Numbered from the stretch's first letter, positions 16,641-26,243 are shown. The stretch is DNA of 38,263 bases from CAZBWS01 sp964495705 (GCA_964495705.1 CAZBWS010000012.1:1-38263), one strand, 5' to 3'. The notes: generated by a model from the sequence alone, not told the origin. Translations and numbers: made by a program.

Positions 16641-17503
16641 TTTACAGCGCTACGCTGGCGATGCACTTCATACAAACAAACTCCCGTCGCCACCGACACA
16701 TTCAAACTCGACACTGAGCCCAGCATGGGAATAGCGACGATCTGATCACAGGTCTCACGAGTCAGGCGGCGCAGGCCGTCTCCTTCTGCCCCCATCACCA
16801 TCGCTGTAGGGCCATCGTATTTGGCTTCATACAGACCTGCGTCTTCCTCATCAGCTAAACCAACAACCCAGACATTGTGTTCTTCTTGCATAGAGCGCAA
16901 GGTCCGAGACAAATTAGTCACCTGAATAAACGGCACCGAGTCCGCTGCACCACAGGCCACCTTGCGTGCAATCGGTGTTAAGCCGACCGACTTATCTTTA
17001 GGCGCGATCACAGCATGTACACCAGCACCGTCAGCCGAACGCAAGCAAGCACCCAAGTTATGGGGGTCAGTCACGCCGTCTAGTGCCAAGATTAGAACTT
17101 TGTTGCCGTGCTTTTCTAAAATGTCGCCTAGGTCATCTTCATTCCACAAGCTACTGCCAGTAAAGATCGCCACAATGCCTTGATGGTTAAGCCCTTCTGA
17201 TAAGTCGTCGAGTTTTTCCTTGTTCATACTTTGAATGCTAACGCCATTCTGGCGTGCCGCAGCAATCAGCTGGTCGGTGCGTTTATCCTTGCGACCGCTT
17301 TGCATAAACAGCTGCTTCACCTTGCCAGGCTGTTTATCTATCGCGGCTTGGACCGAGTGAATGCCAAACAAATACTGTTGTTTACTTTCACTATTGCGGC
17401 CACTCCCACGCCCAGAGCGAGCGCCCTTATCGACACCCGCTTCTTTTGCCGCCTTAGCCGCCAAACGGCCTTGATTTGGCCCTCGATCTCTACCCTTTGC
17501 CAT
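16637..17503 (-). CDS. rlmB: 23S rRNA (guanosine-2251-2'-O)-methyltransferase RlmB
   Basis: A 288-residue SPOUT methyltransferase. The conserved substrate-binding domain begins YLFGIHSVQAAID. The knotted catalytic domain carries LDGVTDPHNLGACLRSADGAG (motif 1), VMGAEGDGLRRLT (motif 2) and IPMLGSVSSLNVSVATG (motif 3). It methylates G2251 in the peptidyl-transferase P-loop. The first ~43 residues form a basic Gly/Lys/Arg-rich extension absent from typical RlmB (~245 residues), likely disordered and RNA-binding. It overlaps the end of rnr by 14 bases and gloC by 3, forming a tight rnr-rlmB-gloC unit. Confidence 0.95.
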   Translation of the reverse strand: MAKGRDRGPNQGRLAAKAAKEAGVDKGARSGRGSGRNSESKQQYLFGIHSVQAAIDKQPGKVKQLFMQSGRKDKRTDQLIAAARQNGVSIQSMNKEKLDDLSEGLNHQGIVAIFTGSSLWNEDDLGDILEKHGNKVLILALDGVTDPHNLGACLRSADGAGVHAVIAPKDKSVGLTPIARKVACGAADSVPFIQVTNLSRTLRSMQEEHNVWVVGLADEEDAGLYEAKYDGPTAMVMGAEGDGLRRLTRETCDQIVAIPMLGSVSSLNVSVATGVCLYEVHRQRSAVK

Positions 17504-19754
17504 GCTTTTTCACTCGTCGCTTTTTACGCTTTGGTGCCACTGGTTCTTCGCCACCTTCAGGATTGGCTAGCTCAAGCTCAATCTTACGACTTTCTAAATC
17601 AACCTTAGTTACACGCACTTCAACCTTGTCCGAAAGCTGGTAAACCTTGCCCGTGCGCTCGCCAACTAGACGATGACCAACAGGATCATGCTTAAAGTAG
17701 TCTTTATCTAAGTTGGTAACGTGTACCATACCCTCAACATACACACCTTCCAGCTCTACAAATAAACCAAAGCCTGCTAGACCATTAATCATACCTGTGA
17801 AGGTTTCCCCTACACGGTCCATCATGTACTCACACTTCAACCAGTCCATCGCATCACGGGAGGCTTCTGTGGCGCGACGCTCAGCACTAGAGCATTCATC
17901 GCCCAACAACATCATTCGATTCGCTGCATAGGCGTAGCTCTCTACCGTGCCGCCACGCACAATGTGGCGAATCGCGCGGTGTACTAACAAGTCTGGGTAG
18001 CGACGAATAGGCGAGGTAAAGTGTGCGTAGTGACTCAATGCCAAGCCAAAGTGGCCTCGGCACTCAGGTAAATATTGCGCCTGTTTCATAGAGCGCAGCA
18101 ATACTGTCTGAATCAAGCTCGCCTCAGGGCGGTCTTTAGTCTGATCGATAATATCCGCATACATTTTTACCGTGGGCTTCGTCGCCGCAGGAATCGCCAC
18201 GCCAAAGCTTTGCAAGAACTGGCGCAGGTCTTCATACTTCTCTGGCTTAGGCTCTTCGTGAACACGGTACAAGGCTGGCACAGTGGATTTTTCAATAAAG
18301 CGTGCTGCGCAGATATTTGCTGCAATCATGCACTCTTCAATCATCTTATGAGCGTCATTTCGAATCACTGGGACAATTGCTTCGATGCGCTTGTTCTCTC
18401 CAAAGACAATTTTTGTCTCTACGGTTTCAAAATCAATTGCGCCGCGCTCATCACGCGCCTTGCGCATAACCGTGTACAACTTATGCAGCTCACGCACATC
18501 TTCTAATACATGGGAGAACTGCTCCTGCATGGCCGTATCGCCATCGAGCATCGCAGCAACCTGTGTGTAAGTGGTACGCGCTTTAGAATGGAACACGCCT
18601 TCTTTAAAGTCGTGGCTAACCACCACACCATCCGCATTTACCTGCATTTCACAAACCATGCTCAAACGATCGACATGGGGGTTCAAAGAGCATAAGCCAT
18701 TCGAGAGTGACTCTGGTAGCATCGGTACCACACGACCAGGGAAGTAAACCGATGTCGCCCGCAGCTCAGCTTCGGTATCCAAGGCAGAGCCCACTTTCAC
18801 ATAATGAGAAACGTCGGCAATAGCAACATATAATATCCAGCCATTTTCTTGCTTCTCACAATAAACCGCGTCATCAAAGTCTTGTGCGTCTTCGCCGTCG
18901 ATAGTGATTAGATTTAGATGGCGATAATCCGTACGCCCTACTTTATCTTCTTCAGCTACTTCGTCACCCAACACAGCAGCTTCTGCCAAGGTATCTTCAG
19001 GCCATACCACAGGGATATTGTGGGAGTTAATCGCCACCTCAATCTCCATCCCAGGCCCTTCTGGGTCTCCCATAATCTCAACCACTTGGCCTTGTGCCTG
19101 ATGGCGACGGGTGGGCTGGTGAGTAATTTCAACTTTCACTAGCTCACCCTCCTTAGCATCCATCGTGCGATCAGGGGCGACCAAGATGTCCTGAGTAATT
19201 CTTAGGTTGGAGGGCACCACAAAGGCAATAGAATCCTCATAGAAGATCTCACCAACCATATGTGTGTGTGCGCGCTCTATCACTTCAACCAAGCGGCCTT
19301 CGACCTTGCCACGGCGATTTTCGCCTGCACGACGCATCACCACATGATCGTGATGAAATAAGGCATCCATTTGCTTGGCGTGAATGAATAAATCATCACC
19401 ACCTTCATCAGGAATTAAAAAGCCAAAGCCATCGGGATGACCCGATACACGGCCGCGTACAAGGTCATTTTCATCCACCGGAATCAAACCGTCTTTACGA
19501 TTGCGCACCAGTTGTCCATCACGAATCATGGCGCGGATACGGCGATCTAAGCCCGTATTTCCTTCATCATCATCTACTGGAATATCTAGGGCATCGGCAA
19601 TATCGTCAAAATCAACCGGCGCACCAAGGGCTTCGATAATTTGTAATATGTATTCACGACTCGCACTGGGCTTGTCGTATTTGGCCGCTTCACGCTCTGC
19701 GAAGGGGTCATTTTTCATTGGGAAAGCCCCAATTTTAGAATTATTTTTTGTCAT
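17490..19754 (-). CDS. rnr: Ribonuclease R
   Basis: A 754-residue 3'-5' exoribonuclease. The order is an N-terminal helix-turn-helix-like region (SREYILQIIEALG), two cold-shock OB domains (GRVSGHPDGFGFLIPDEG), an RNB catalytic domain with EDAQDFDDAVYCE holding the metal-binding aspartates and HFTSPIRRYPDLLVHR, then an S1 domain (GLAGFGLFVELEGVYVEGMVHV). A short basic tail (KRKKRRVKKHGKG) ends the protein. It degrades structured RNA and takes part in RNA quality control. The ATG at 19754 lacks a clear Shine-Dalgarno; the in-frame ATG at 19718 (MKNDPFAERE) is an alternative start. It is the head of the rnr-rlmB-gloC unit. Confidence 0.96.
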   Translation of the reverse strand: MTKNNSKIGAFPMKNDPFAEREAAKYDKPSASREYILQIIEALGAPVDFDDIADALDIPVDDDEGNTGLDRRIRAMIRDGQLVRNRKDGLIPVDENDLVRGRVSGHPDGFGFLIPDEGGDDLFIHAKQMDALFHHDHVVMRRAGENRRGKVEGRLVEVIERAHTHMVGEIFYEDSIAFVVPSNLRITQDILVAPDRTMDAKEGELVKVEITHQPTRRHQAQGQVVEIMGDPEGPGMEIEVAINSHNIPVVWPEDTLAEAAVLGDEVAEEDKVGRTDYRHLNLITIDGEDAQDFDDAVYCEKQENGWILYVAIADVSHYVKVGSALDTEAELRATSVYFPGRVVPMLPESLSNGLCSLNPHVDRLSMVCEMQVNADGVVVSHDFKEGVFHSKARTTYTQVAAMLDGDTAMQEQFSHVLEDVRELHKLYTVMRKARDERGAIDFETVETKIVFGENKRIEAIVPVIRNDAHKMIEECMIAANICAARFIEKSTVPALYRVHEEPKPEKYEDLRQFLQSFGVAIPAATKPTVKMYADIIDQTKDRPEASLIQTVLLRSMKQAQYLPECRGHFGLALSHYAHFTSPIRRYPDLLVHRAIRHIVRGGTVESYAYAANRMMLLGDECSSAERRATEASRDAMDWLKCEYMMDRVGETFTGMINGLAGFGLFVELEGVYVEGMVHVTNLDKDYFKHDPVGHRLVGERTGKVYQLSDKVEVRVTKVDLESRKIELELANPEGGEEPVAPKRKKRRVKKHGKG

Positions 19755-19812
19755 GTTTTCTATATAGTTTTCTTAAATGTTGGCCAAAATTGGCCTATCC
19801 CAGAAACGACAG

Positions 19813-19833
19813 AGGGCACGCATTGCGTACCCT
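19813..19833 (-). terminator. Hairpin after purA, possible terminator
   Basis: AGGG-C-ACGC and GCGT-A-CCCT pair around loop ATT with one mismatch, 28 bases downstream of the purA stop. No T-run follows on the minus strand, so it may be a weak or Rho-assisted terminator, or just an RNA-stabilising stem before rnr. Confidence 0.35.
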
Positions 19834-19860
19834 ATGTTTACTGAGCTTTTTTAAATGCTG

Positions 19861-21156
19861 TTAAGCGTCATATGGGTGACGCAAAACAATCGTTTCAGCT
19901 CGATCTGGGCCAGTAGAAATAATATCCACCGGCGCTTCGAGCACTTCTTCAATACGCTTAATATACGCTTTCGCAGCTGCCGGTAAGGCGTCTACTGATT
20001 GAGCGCCAACCGTAGATTCTGACCAACCTGGCATTTCTTCATAAACCGGCTTGCACCGTTCAAAGGCATCTGCTCCTGTGGGAGGAACCGTGACTGTCTT
20101 GCCGTCAATTTCATAGCTGGTACAAATGCGGATAGTCTCTAGGCCATCTAAAACGTCCAGCTTAGTCAGACAGATACCTGACACACTGTTAATCTGTAGT
20201 GAGCGACGCAGTGCTACCGCGTCAAACCAACCACAGCGACGCCCGCGACCCGTGGTGGCACCCACTTCGTGCCCTTTAACAGCTAGGTATTCACCTATGT
20301 CATCAAACAACTCCGTTGGAAATGGGCCAGAGCCCACACGGGTGGTGTAAGCCTTAGTAATACCCAACACATAATCCAATGCACAAGGGCCTACGCCAGT
20401 ACCCGTACTAGCACCGCCAGCCGTGGTATTAGACGAAGTCACAAAAGGGTAGGTACCGTGATCAATATCTAGCAATGTGCCCTGGGCACCTTCAAACATG
20501 ATGTGCTTACCGGCTTTGCTTAACTCGTCCAAGCGAGTCGTCACATCCACAATCATCGGTGTTAAACGCTCGCCCTGCTTCAAGGCGTCGTCCAATACTT
20601 TCTGGAATTCGTAGGTCTCAGCTTTGTAATAATTTTCCAAAACAAAGTTGTGGTAATGGAGTACTTCTTCTAGCTTACTAGCAAACATTTCTGGCTGCAG
20701 CAGGTCACCTACACGCAAGGCGCGACGGGCGACTTTATCTTCATACGCTGGGCCAATACCGCGACCCGTAGTACCAATCGCCTTATTGCCGCGCGCACGC
20801 TCACGGGCAACATCTAAGCCAATATGATAAGGCAAGATCAAAGGGCACGCTTCCGCAACGCCTAAACGCTCTGAGGCAGGTACACCGCCGCTTTCCAGCT
20901 CATCTAATTCTTTGAACAAAGCTTCAGGGGATAGCACCACACCGTTGCCAATCAAGCACTCTACGTTCTCACGCAAGATGCCCGATGGGATCAAATGCAA
21001 TACGGTTTTCTTACCGTCAATCACCAAAGTGTGACCTGCGTTATGGCCACCTTGGAAGCGCACCACAGCCGCAGCCTGGTCCGTTAATAGATCAACAATT
21101 TTACCTTTGCCTTCGTCACCCCATTGAGTGCCTAGGACTACTACGTTCTTACCCAT
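19861..21156 (-). CDS. purA: Adenylosuccinate synthetase
   Basis: A 431-residue GTP-dependent enzyme joining IMP and aspartate in AMP synthesis. The N-terminus MGKNVVVLGTQWGDEGKGKIVD contains the phosphate-binding loop with the catalytic Asp. GHNAGHTLV, GTTGRGIGPAYEDK and FEGAQGTLLDIDHGTYPFVTSS follow, with the C-terminal TKLDVLDG guanine-binding segment. Length is typical. It follows hisZ by 34 bases, the standard hflC-hisZ-purA order. A copy of the dispersed motif (AATGCGGATAG) lies at 20125. Confidence 0.98.
   Translation of the reverse strand: MGKNVVVLGTQWGDEGKGKIVDLLTDQAAAVVRFQGGHNAGHTLVIDGKKTVLHLIPSGILRENVECLIGNGVVLSPEALFKELDELESGGVPASERLGVAEACPLILPYHIGLDVARERARGNKAIGTTGRGIGPAYEDKVARRALRVGDLLQPEMFASKLEEVLHYHNFVLENYYKAETYEFQKVLDDALKQGERLTPMIVDVTTRLDELSKAGKHIMFEGAQGTLLDIDHGTYPFVTSSNTTAGGASTGTGVGPCALDYVLGITKAYTTRVGSGPFPTELFDDIGEYLAVKGHEVGATTGRGRRCGWFDAVALRRSLQINSVSGICLTKLDVLDGLETIRICTSYEIDGKTVTVPPTGADAFERCKPVYEEMPGWSESTVGAQSVDALPAAAKAYIKRIEEVLEAPVDIISTGPDRAETIVLRHPYDA
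20125..20135 (+). repeat. Dispersed motif copy inside purA
   Basis: AATGCGGATAG, an exact match to the first 11 bases of the 15-base consensus, then TCTCTAGG instead of GCTA. It lies on the strand opposite purA, within codons for Thr-Ile-Arg-Ile-Cys. Confidence 0.6.
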
Positions 21157-21190
21157 CTACATTCTCACCATTTTTCATAGGTTAATATAT

Positions 21191-22378
21191 TTACTTAAGT
21201 ACTTTATCGACAGACCAAGATTGGCCTGCTTTCTTCAATTCTCTGTCACAACCTAAGTCAGCCGCGTCACATTCAGCACCCGCCAAGGCATAAACAACGA
21301 CTTCACCCTGTGCGCGCAACTTGGCAACAGTCGCAGCTAATGCCATACAGTGTTCGCTTGGAGCAAGAATACCCTTCGCAGCTGGCACCGCTACTTCACC
21401 AATTTGCACCAAGGTTTTTAAGTCCGTACTAAAACCAGTCGCTGGGCGCGCGCGGCCAAAGGCTTTGCCAATTTCGTCATAACGACCACCACGAGCCACT
21501 TCTTGCCCTGTGCCTAACACGTAGGCAGCAAAAACCACCCCAGTTTTATAGTGATAACCATGTAATTCAGACAAGTCTATATGCACGTTTAGTTCTGGCA
21601 AATACTGCTTAAGTAAGCCCAATACTTGTTCTACATAATCAATAGCAGCCAAGACATCACCACCTGCAGGGGATAGCACGTCACGAGCCCTAGCCAATGT
21701 ACCTTCATCGCCATGCAATCCCGCCAAAGCCAATAACATGGTTTGCTGCTCCGCCGTCAAACTCTGCTCTGCCACCCAAGCCTGTATTTCTGGCATGGAT
21801 TTACGCTGCAGCTTTTCAAATAGCATTTTTTCCTGTGCCACAGACAGTCCGCATTGCTGTGACAATCCACGGAAGACACCCACATGGCCAAGATCAACGG
21901 TAATATTCTGAATATTCGCCTGCTGTAAAGTAGCAACCATCAAGCGAATAACTTCTATATCAGACTCAGGGCCTGCGTGACCGTAAAGCTCACAGCCCAC
22001 TTGCATAGGGCTGCGTGAACTCGCAAACTCGTCACTGCGGGTGTGCAAAACCGTGCCCATATAACTTAAGCGCGTGGGCACGTCCCCCCCCATATTATGG
22101 GCATCAATACGTGCCAACTGGGGCGTCATATCAGCACGTATCCCCATGGTTTTACCCGTCAGCTGGTCCGTCAACTTAAAGGTCTTTAGATCCAAGTCTT
22201 TGCCAAGGTCACCCAACAAAGACTCTATAAACTCTATCAGTGGCGGCATAACTAACTCGTAGCCCCACGTTTGATACAGGTCTAACAAATGTCGACGCAA
22301 CGATTCCAGCTTGCGCGCCTCTTCAGGCAGCACTTCTTCAATACCTTGGGGAAGTAACCAGGGATTTTCGATTGCCAT
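21191..22378 (-). CDS. hisZ: ATP phosphoribosyltransferase regulatory subunit HisZ
   Basis: A 395-residue HisRS paralogue that, with short-form HisG, makes the active first enzyme of histidine synthesis. It has class II synthetase-like motifs: WLLPQGIEEVLPEEARKLE at the N-terminus, VMPPLIEFIESLL, FKLTDQLTGKTMGIRADMTPQLAR, and GGRYDEIGKAFGRARPATGFS. The C-terminal anticodon-binding domain is absent, which distinguishes it from HisRS. Its presence implies a short HisG elsewhere. It sits between DUF2065 and purA as in Pseudomonas-like genomes. Confidence 0.95.
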   Translation of the reverse strand: MAIENPWLLPQGIEEVLPEEARKLESLRRHLLDLYQTWGYELVMPPLIEFIESLLGDLGKDLDLKTFKLTDQLTGKTMGIRADMTPQLARIDAHNMGGDVPTRLSYMGTVLHTRSDEFASSRSPMQVGCELYGHAGPESDIEVIRLMVATLQQANIQNITVDLGHVGVFRGLSQQCGLSVAQEKMLFEKLQRKSMPEIQAWVAEQSLTAEQQTMLLALAGLHGDEGTLARARDVLSPAGGDVLAAIDYVEQVLGLLKQYLPELNVHIDLSELHGYHYKTGVVFAAYVLGTGQEVARGGRYDEIGKAFGRARPATGFSTDLKTLVQIGEVAVPAAKGILAPSEHCMALAATVAKLRAQGEVVVYALAGAECDAADLGCDRELKKAGQSWSVDKVLK

Positions 22379-22405
22379 CTTATTCTCAGACCTTTACTGA
22401 TATGT

Positions 22406-22420
22406 AATGCGGATAGGCTA
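22406..22420 (+). repeat. Dispersed motif, perfect 15-mer AATGCGGATAGGCTA
   Basis: An exact consensus copy in the 51-base space between the DUF2065 and hisZ genes, 9 bases past the DUF2065 stop on the minus strand. Intergenic placement right behind a stop codon is shared by the copies at 15991, 37439 and 38138. Confidence 0.8.
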
Positions 22421-22429
22421 TAAATAGCG

Positions 22430-22618
22430 CTAACTACGTGTCCACTGCAGCAGGCCAAGGCCTATCAACATAAACACCAAACCAAATATACGTAGATTTT
22501 GATTGGGAACCTGCAGCATTTTCAACATATTGCGCTTAAAACTATTCGGGCTCAAAAAGGGCATTATCCCTTCAAATACCATTAGCAAAGCAACTGCACG
22601 TAAAAAATCGTATTCCAC
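22430..22618 (-). CDS. DUF2065 (YjeT-like) small inner-membrane protein
   Basis: A 62-residue protein with two hydrophobic helices (LRAVALLMVFEGIMPFLSP and RIFGLVFMLIGLGLLQW), the defining architecture of the YjeT/DUF2065 family encoded next to hflC in many gammaproteobacteria. The start is GTG at 22618, with AAAGAGA upstream. No biochemical role is established; context suggests a link with the HflKC membrane complex. A strong terminator separates it from hflC, so it may be transcribed separately. Confidence 0.88.
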   Translation of the reverse strand: MEYDFLRAVALLMVFEGIMPFLSPNSFKRNMLKMLQVPNQNLRIFGLVFMLIGLGLLQWTRS

Positions 22619-22679
22619 AAAATCTCTTTATTTCAGCTGTCCTCGCCCTGCAAAAATGCAAAAGACAGATGACAGACAC

Positions 22680-22708
22680 AAAAAACGGGCGATCTAGCAG
22701 ATCGCCCG
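22680..22708 (-). terminator. Strong intrinsic terminator after hflC
   Basis: On the minus strand CGGGCGATCT and AGATCGCCCG form a perfect 10-bp stem with a 3-base loop, directly followed by TTTTTTGTG. It lies 71 bases after the hflC stop and closes the hflK-hflC transcript. Confidence 0.9.
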
Positions 22709-22778
22709 GTGGCAAATTATACCTGATTTTCACAGCCGCCGCCTACAAAAAGAAGCGAGTTCGGCCTAGCTTGTAAGC

Positions 22779-23654
22779 TTACTTACCCGTAGAGCTGTTG
22801 AAGTAGCGGAAAAACTCCGAGTCAGGCTGTACAACCAGCACATCATCTTTGCTACTAAAGCTGTCTTTATAGGCACTCAAGCTACGATAGAAACGGTAGA
22901 ATTCGGGATCCTTTCCGTAGGCATTGGCATAGATTTCTGCAGCCGTCGCATCCCCTTGACCGCGCAGCATTTCCGCCTTACGGAAAGCCTCGGCCAAAAT
23001 CTCTTGCTTCTGTCGATCCGAGTCTGCACGAATTTTCTTGGCTGACTCTTCACCTTTAGAGCGTATCTCCTGAGCTTCTTTTTCTCGTCCCTTAGTCATG
23101 CGCTTAAATACATTTGAGCGAACTTCATCAGGGAAATCCAAACGCTTGATGCGCACATCACTAACAGTAATACCTAGCTCTTTCGCCTCTATATTAACGG
23201 CCTTTTGCACCGTCTCCATAATTTCGGCACGCTTTTCAGAGATGGACTCTTGAATTGTCTTAGTCGCAATCGTCGATTTTAAAGCATCATTAATAATACC
23301 GGAGAGGCGAATATTTGCGCGCCCGATATTATCACTACTGCCACTCGTCGCCTTGAAGAATGTTAAAACATCATCAATTCGCCATTTAACAAAAGAATCC
23401 ACCATCATGTACTTTTGTTCTTTCGTCAAAAACTGCTCTGACGGCAGGTCAACCGTTTGTAAGCGTCGATCAAACTTGCGAATGTCATTTACGAATGGAA
23501 TTTTCAAATGTAGTCCAGGGTCATAATCGTGTTTTTCGATCTGTCCCAATCTCAGCTTAATAGCGAACTCTCTTTCATCTACAGTGAAAAGACTAACTGA
23601 CGCCAACAAGCCAACAACTACAATAAATACTGCTGCTAATTGAGTAAAACGCAT
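22779..23654 (-). CDS. hflC: FtsH protease modulator HflC
   Basis: A 291-residue SPFH/prohibitin protein with one N-terminal membrane anchor (TQLAAVFIVVVGLLASVSLF) and a periplasmic SPFH domain. The core begins VDEREFAIKLRLGQIEKHDYDPGLHLKIPFV, and a long charged helix (EKEAQEIRSKGEESAKKIRADSD region) leads to RGQGDATAAEIYANAY, the HflC hallmark. It forms a large cage with HflK around FtsH. Its ATG overlaps the hflK stop by one base (TAATG), so the two are translationally coupled at a 1:1 ratio. Confidence 0.96.
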   Translation of the reverse strand: MRFTQLAAVFIVVVGLLASVSLFTVDEREFAIKLRLGQIEKHDYDPGLHLKIPFVNDIRKFDRRLQTVDLPSEQFLTKEQKYMMVDSFVKWRIDDVLTFFKATSGSSDNIGRANIRLSGIINDALKSTIATKTIQESISEKRAEIMETVQKAVNIEAKELGITVSDVRIKRLDFPDEVRSNVFKRMTKGREKEAQEIRSKGEESAKKIRADSDRQKQEILAEAFRKAEMLRGQGDATAAEIYANAYGKDPEFYRFYRSLSAYKDSFSSKDDVLVVQPDSEFFRYFNSSTGK

Positions 23655-24796
23655 TATCTTGCCTCCCTTACACGACTGCGGCTGGGCGATCTAACGGAAT
23701 GACTTCCCTGACCCGGCTCCACCGTAGGTAAATATAAAGTGTTATTAGTAACAGGCTTCTGGTTCATCATCTTGTCTAGGGGCAAATACAACATGCTATT
23801 ACCACCTTCCGTATCCACAACCACTTTACTGGTCTGACCCAACATAGTCTCAACAGCGTCTATATATAAGCGATCACGGGTAACACGCGGCGCTTTCTTA
23901 TATTCCGTCAGCAGCTGAGTAAAGCGTGAAGCCTCACCCTCTGCACGCTTTTCAACTTGTACCTTATAGCCTTTAGCCTCTTCCTCAAGCTTAGCCGCTT
24001 GACCGCCAGCTTCTGGCAACACTTGGTTAGAGTACTTTTCAGCCTCATTGATATAGCTTTCACGGTCTTCTCGCGCCTTAGCAACATCGTCAATGGCTGA
24101 TTTAACGTCAGCCGGATATTGCGCCTCAGATAAAATGACACGCTGTACAGATATACCCGTTTCATAACCTGCAATGATTTCTTGTATCAACGTTTTTGTT
24201 TGGGCTGCCACTAAACTACGACCCTCAGTGGTAATGAAGTCGAGCTTATTGCGACCAACCACTTCACGAATAGCACTATCAGCGGCCTGCTCAAGCGTTT
24301 CAACCGGGTTAACTACATTAAACACAAAATCTTCTGCACTTTGTATTTTGAATTGAACCTCGTACTTCAAGATAATAATGTTTTCATCTTGAGTTAGCAT
24401 TTCTCGGCTGCCCTCGCGTTCGCGGGCATTATCAATTTTATTGACGTTTTCTACGTTAACAACCGTCAGCTTTTGAAATGGCTTAAAAATGAAAGTCGGG
24501 CCAGAGCCTTTGGTTTCCTTATAAGCGCCAAACTGCTGCAGCACCCCGAGCTTACCTTCTTCGATAGTGGTAAAACCTAGCAAGCCATAAGCAACAAATG
24601 CAACAATAGCAATTAATCCAATAAGGCCTTTATCAAAGCCGCCGCCCTTGCCGCCTGAACCGCCAAACAAGCCATTCAAACGCTCAAAAAACTTACTCAG
24701 CAATTCATCTAAATCAGGTGGCCCCTGATTTTTATTGCCATTACCCCAAGGGTCATTCGGGCGTTTATCACCGCCGCCAGGTTCATTCCAAGCCAT
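23654..24796 (-). CDS. hflK: FtsH protease modulator HflK
   Basis: A 380-residue SPFH/prohibitin protein. A Gly/Pro/Asn-rich cytoplasmic N-terminus (MAWNEPGGGDKRPNDPWG) precedes one membrane helix (KGLIGLIAIVAFVAYGLLG), the SPFH domain (EEGKLGVLQQFGAYKETKGSG) and a coiled coil of the type EAEKYSNQVLPEAGGQA. The start is ATG 24796 with CTGGAG eight bases upstream; the frame opens one codon earlier at a TTG. It is the partner of HflC in regulating FtsH. It lies 124 bases after hflX. Confidence 0.96.
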   Translation of the reverse strand: MAWNEPGGGDKRPNDPWGNGNKNQGPPDLDELLSKFFERLNGLFGGSGGKGGGFDKGLIGLIAIVAFVAYGLLGFTTIEEGKLGVLQQFGAYKETKGSGPTFIFKPFQKLTVVNVENVNKIDNAREREGSREMLTQDENIIILKYEVQFKIQSAEDFVFNVVNPVETLEQAADSAIREVVGRNKLDFITTEGRSLVAAQTKTLIQEIIAGYETGISVQRVILSEAQYPADVKSAIDDVAKAREDRESYINEAEKYSNQVLPEAGGQAAKLEEEAKGYKVQVEKRAEGEASRFTQLLTEYKKAPRVTRDRLYIDAVETMLGQTSKVVVDTEGGNSMLYLPLDKMMNQKPVTNNTLYLPTVEPGQGSHSVRSPSRSRVREAR

Positions 24797-24920
24797 CAAA
24801 AGCTCCAGATTATTTATAGATTGTGTGGATGTAAGGTGTGTTTTTGGTTTTTCAATGGCGACATTCTAATTAGCTAATAGCAAGCCTGCAAGCGGTGCTT
24901 TTCAAACTATCCACATAATA

Positions 24921-26243
24921 CTAATGCTTGCGCAGACGCGCCTCATCAATGGCGTATTTACCGATAATTTCAGCGGTAAAGCGCGCACTCAGCACCGTTT
25001 TTCCTTCTTCATTCATCTTCTCTTCTTGAATAATACCTAAACCATGCAGCTGTGCTCGCAATTTGCCCTCAGTAAATTCAAGACATAGGTCGGCCATAAA
25101 CGACTCATCCGCCAACAACTCTTGTAGAGCCGTACGCAGTTCATCCATGCCCAGGCCTTCTTTGGCCGACAGATAAACTTCCCTAGGCACACCTTGATCG
25201 TCACGGCGCAGCTCTACTTTCAAATTATCCGTATTATCAATTTTATTGTAGATTATGAGCTGCGGAACAACATCGGCACCAATAAAGGTCAATACATCAT
25301 CAACCTCCTGCATGCGCTGCAAACGCTCATCATCACTCACATCAACAACATGCAACAATAAGGTCGCCTCTTCCGTTTCCTGCAGTGTAGAGCGGAAAGC
25401 AGCGATCAAATCGTGTGGTAATTCGCGAATAAATCCCACCGTGTCAGCCAGCACCACTTCATGCTTATCCTCTAACACCAGTTGACGCAAGGTTGGGTCC
25501 AAAGTGGCGAATAACTGATCTTCTGCGTAAACATCTGCATCCGTCAAACTATTGAATAGCGTCGATTTGCCTGCGTTGGTATAACCCACTAAAGAGACCG
25601 TTGGCACTTCAGCCTTACGGCGTGCAGCGCGGCTTTGATGGCGCTGGCGACTGACTTTTTCAAGTTTACGCGTCAATAGCTTGATGCGATCACCAATCAA
25701 GCGCCTATCTGTTTCTAGCTGGGATTCACCCGGGCCACGCATACCAATACCACCTTGCTGGCGTTCCAAGTGTGTCCAACCGCGAATCAAGCGGGTAGAT
25801 ATATGCTTTAGCTGAGCCAACTCAACTTGTAAGTTACCCTCAAAACTACGCGCGCGCTGAGAGAAAATATCTAGGATCAACCCCGTACGATCCAATACGC
25901 GACATTTTAACTCCGCTTCCAAGTTACGCTCTTGAGAGGGAGTCAGGCTGTGGTCAACCAAGACTAATTCAATCTCATGCATTTCCACCAGCTCTGCGAC
26001 TTCTTGTACCTTACCACTGCCGACAAAGAACTTGGGGTCTGGGGTATAGCGGGATGCACTAACGGTAACAATCGGCTCAGCACCAGCAGAAGTCGCTAGC
26101 TCATAGAACTCTTGCTCATGAGCCTCTTTCTGGCTAATGTTTTTGGCACGCCCGCCCTTAGCAATTAACTGCTTAGTCATTTCGACATTCAGCAATAAGG
26201 CGCGTTCACCTGAATCCGGGCGCTCAAATAAAAAGGTAGTCAT
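24921..26243 (-). CDS. hflX: Ribosome-splitting GTPase HflX
   Basis: A 440-residue Obg-HflX superfamily GTPase. The N-terminal HflX domain includes FFVGSGKVQEVAELV and HSLTPSQERNLEAEL, then the glycine-rich linker GGIGMRGPGESQLETDRR. G1 is GYTNAGKSTLFN, G3 is DTVGFI, and G4 is NKID. It dissociates stalled 70S ribosomes, notably in heat stress in E. coli. The second codon onward (ACT ACC TTT TTA) forms one arm of a perfect hairpin that also covers the Shine-Dalgarno, so translation is probably structure-controlled. It is in the hfq-hflX-hflKC order. Confidence 0.96.
   Translation of the reverse strand: MTTFLFERPDSGERALLLNVEMTKQLIAKGGRAKNISQKEAHEQEFYELATSAGAEPIVTVSASRYTPDPKFFVGSGKVQEVAELVEMHEIELVLVDHSLTPSQERNLEAELKCRVLDRTGLILDIFSQRARSFEGNLQVELAQLKHISTRLIRGWTHLERQQGGIGMRGPGESQLETDRRLIGDRIKLLTRKLEKVSRQRHQSRAARRKAEVPTVSLVGYTNAGKSTLFNSLTDADVYAEDQLFATLDPTLRQLVLEDKHEVVLADTVGFIRELPHDLIAAFRSTLQETEEATLLLHVVDVSDDERLQRMQEVDDVLTFIGADVVPQLIIYNKIDNTDNLKVELRRDDQGVPREVYLSAKEGLGMDELRTALQELLADESFMADLCLEFTEGKLRAQLHGLGIIQEEKMNEEGKTVLSARFTAEIIGKYAIDEARLRKH

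Noticed and set aside
18075..18506. A 143-codon frame antisense to rnr
   Set aside because: It lies opposite the conserved RNB domain and has no start signals or plausible domain.
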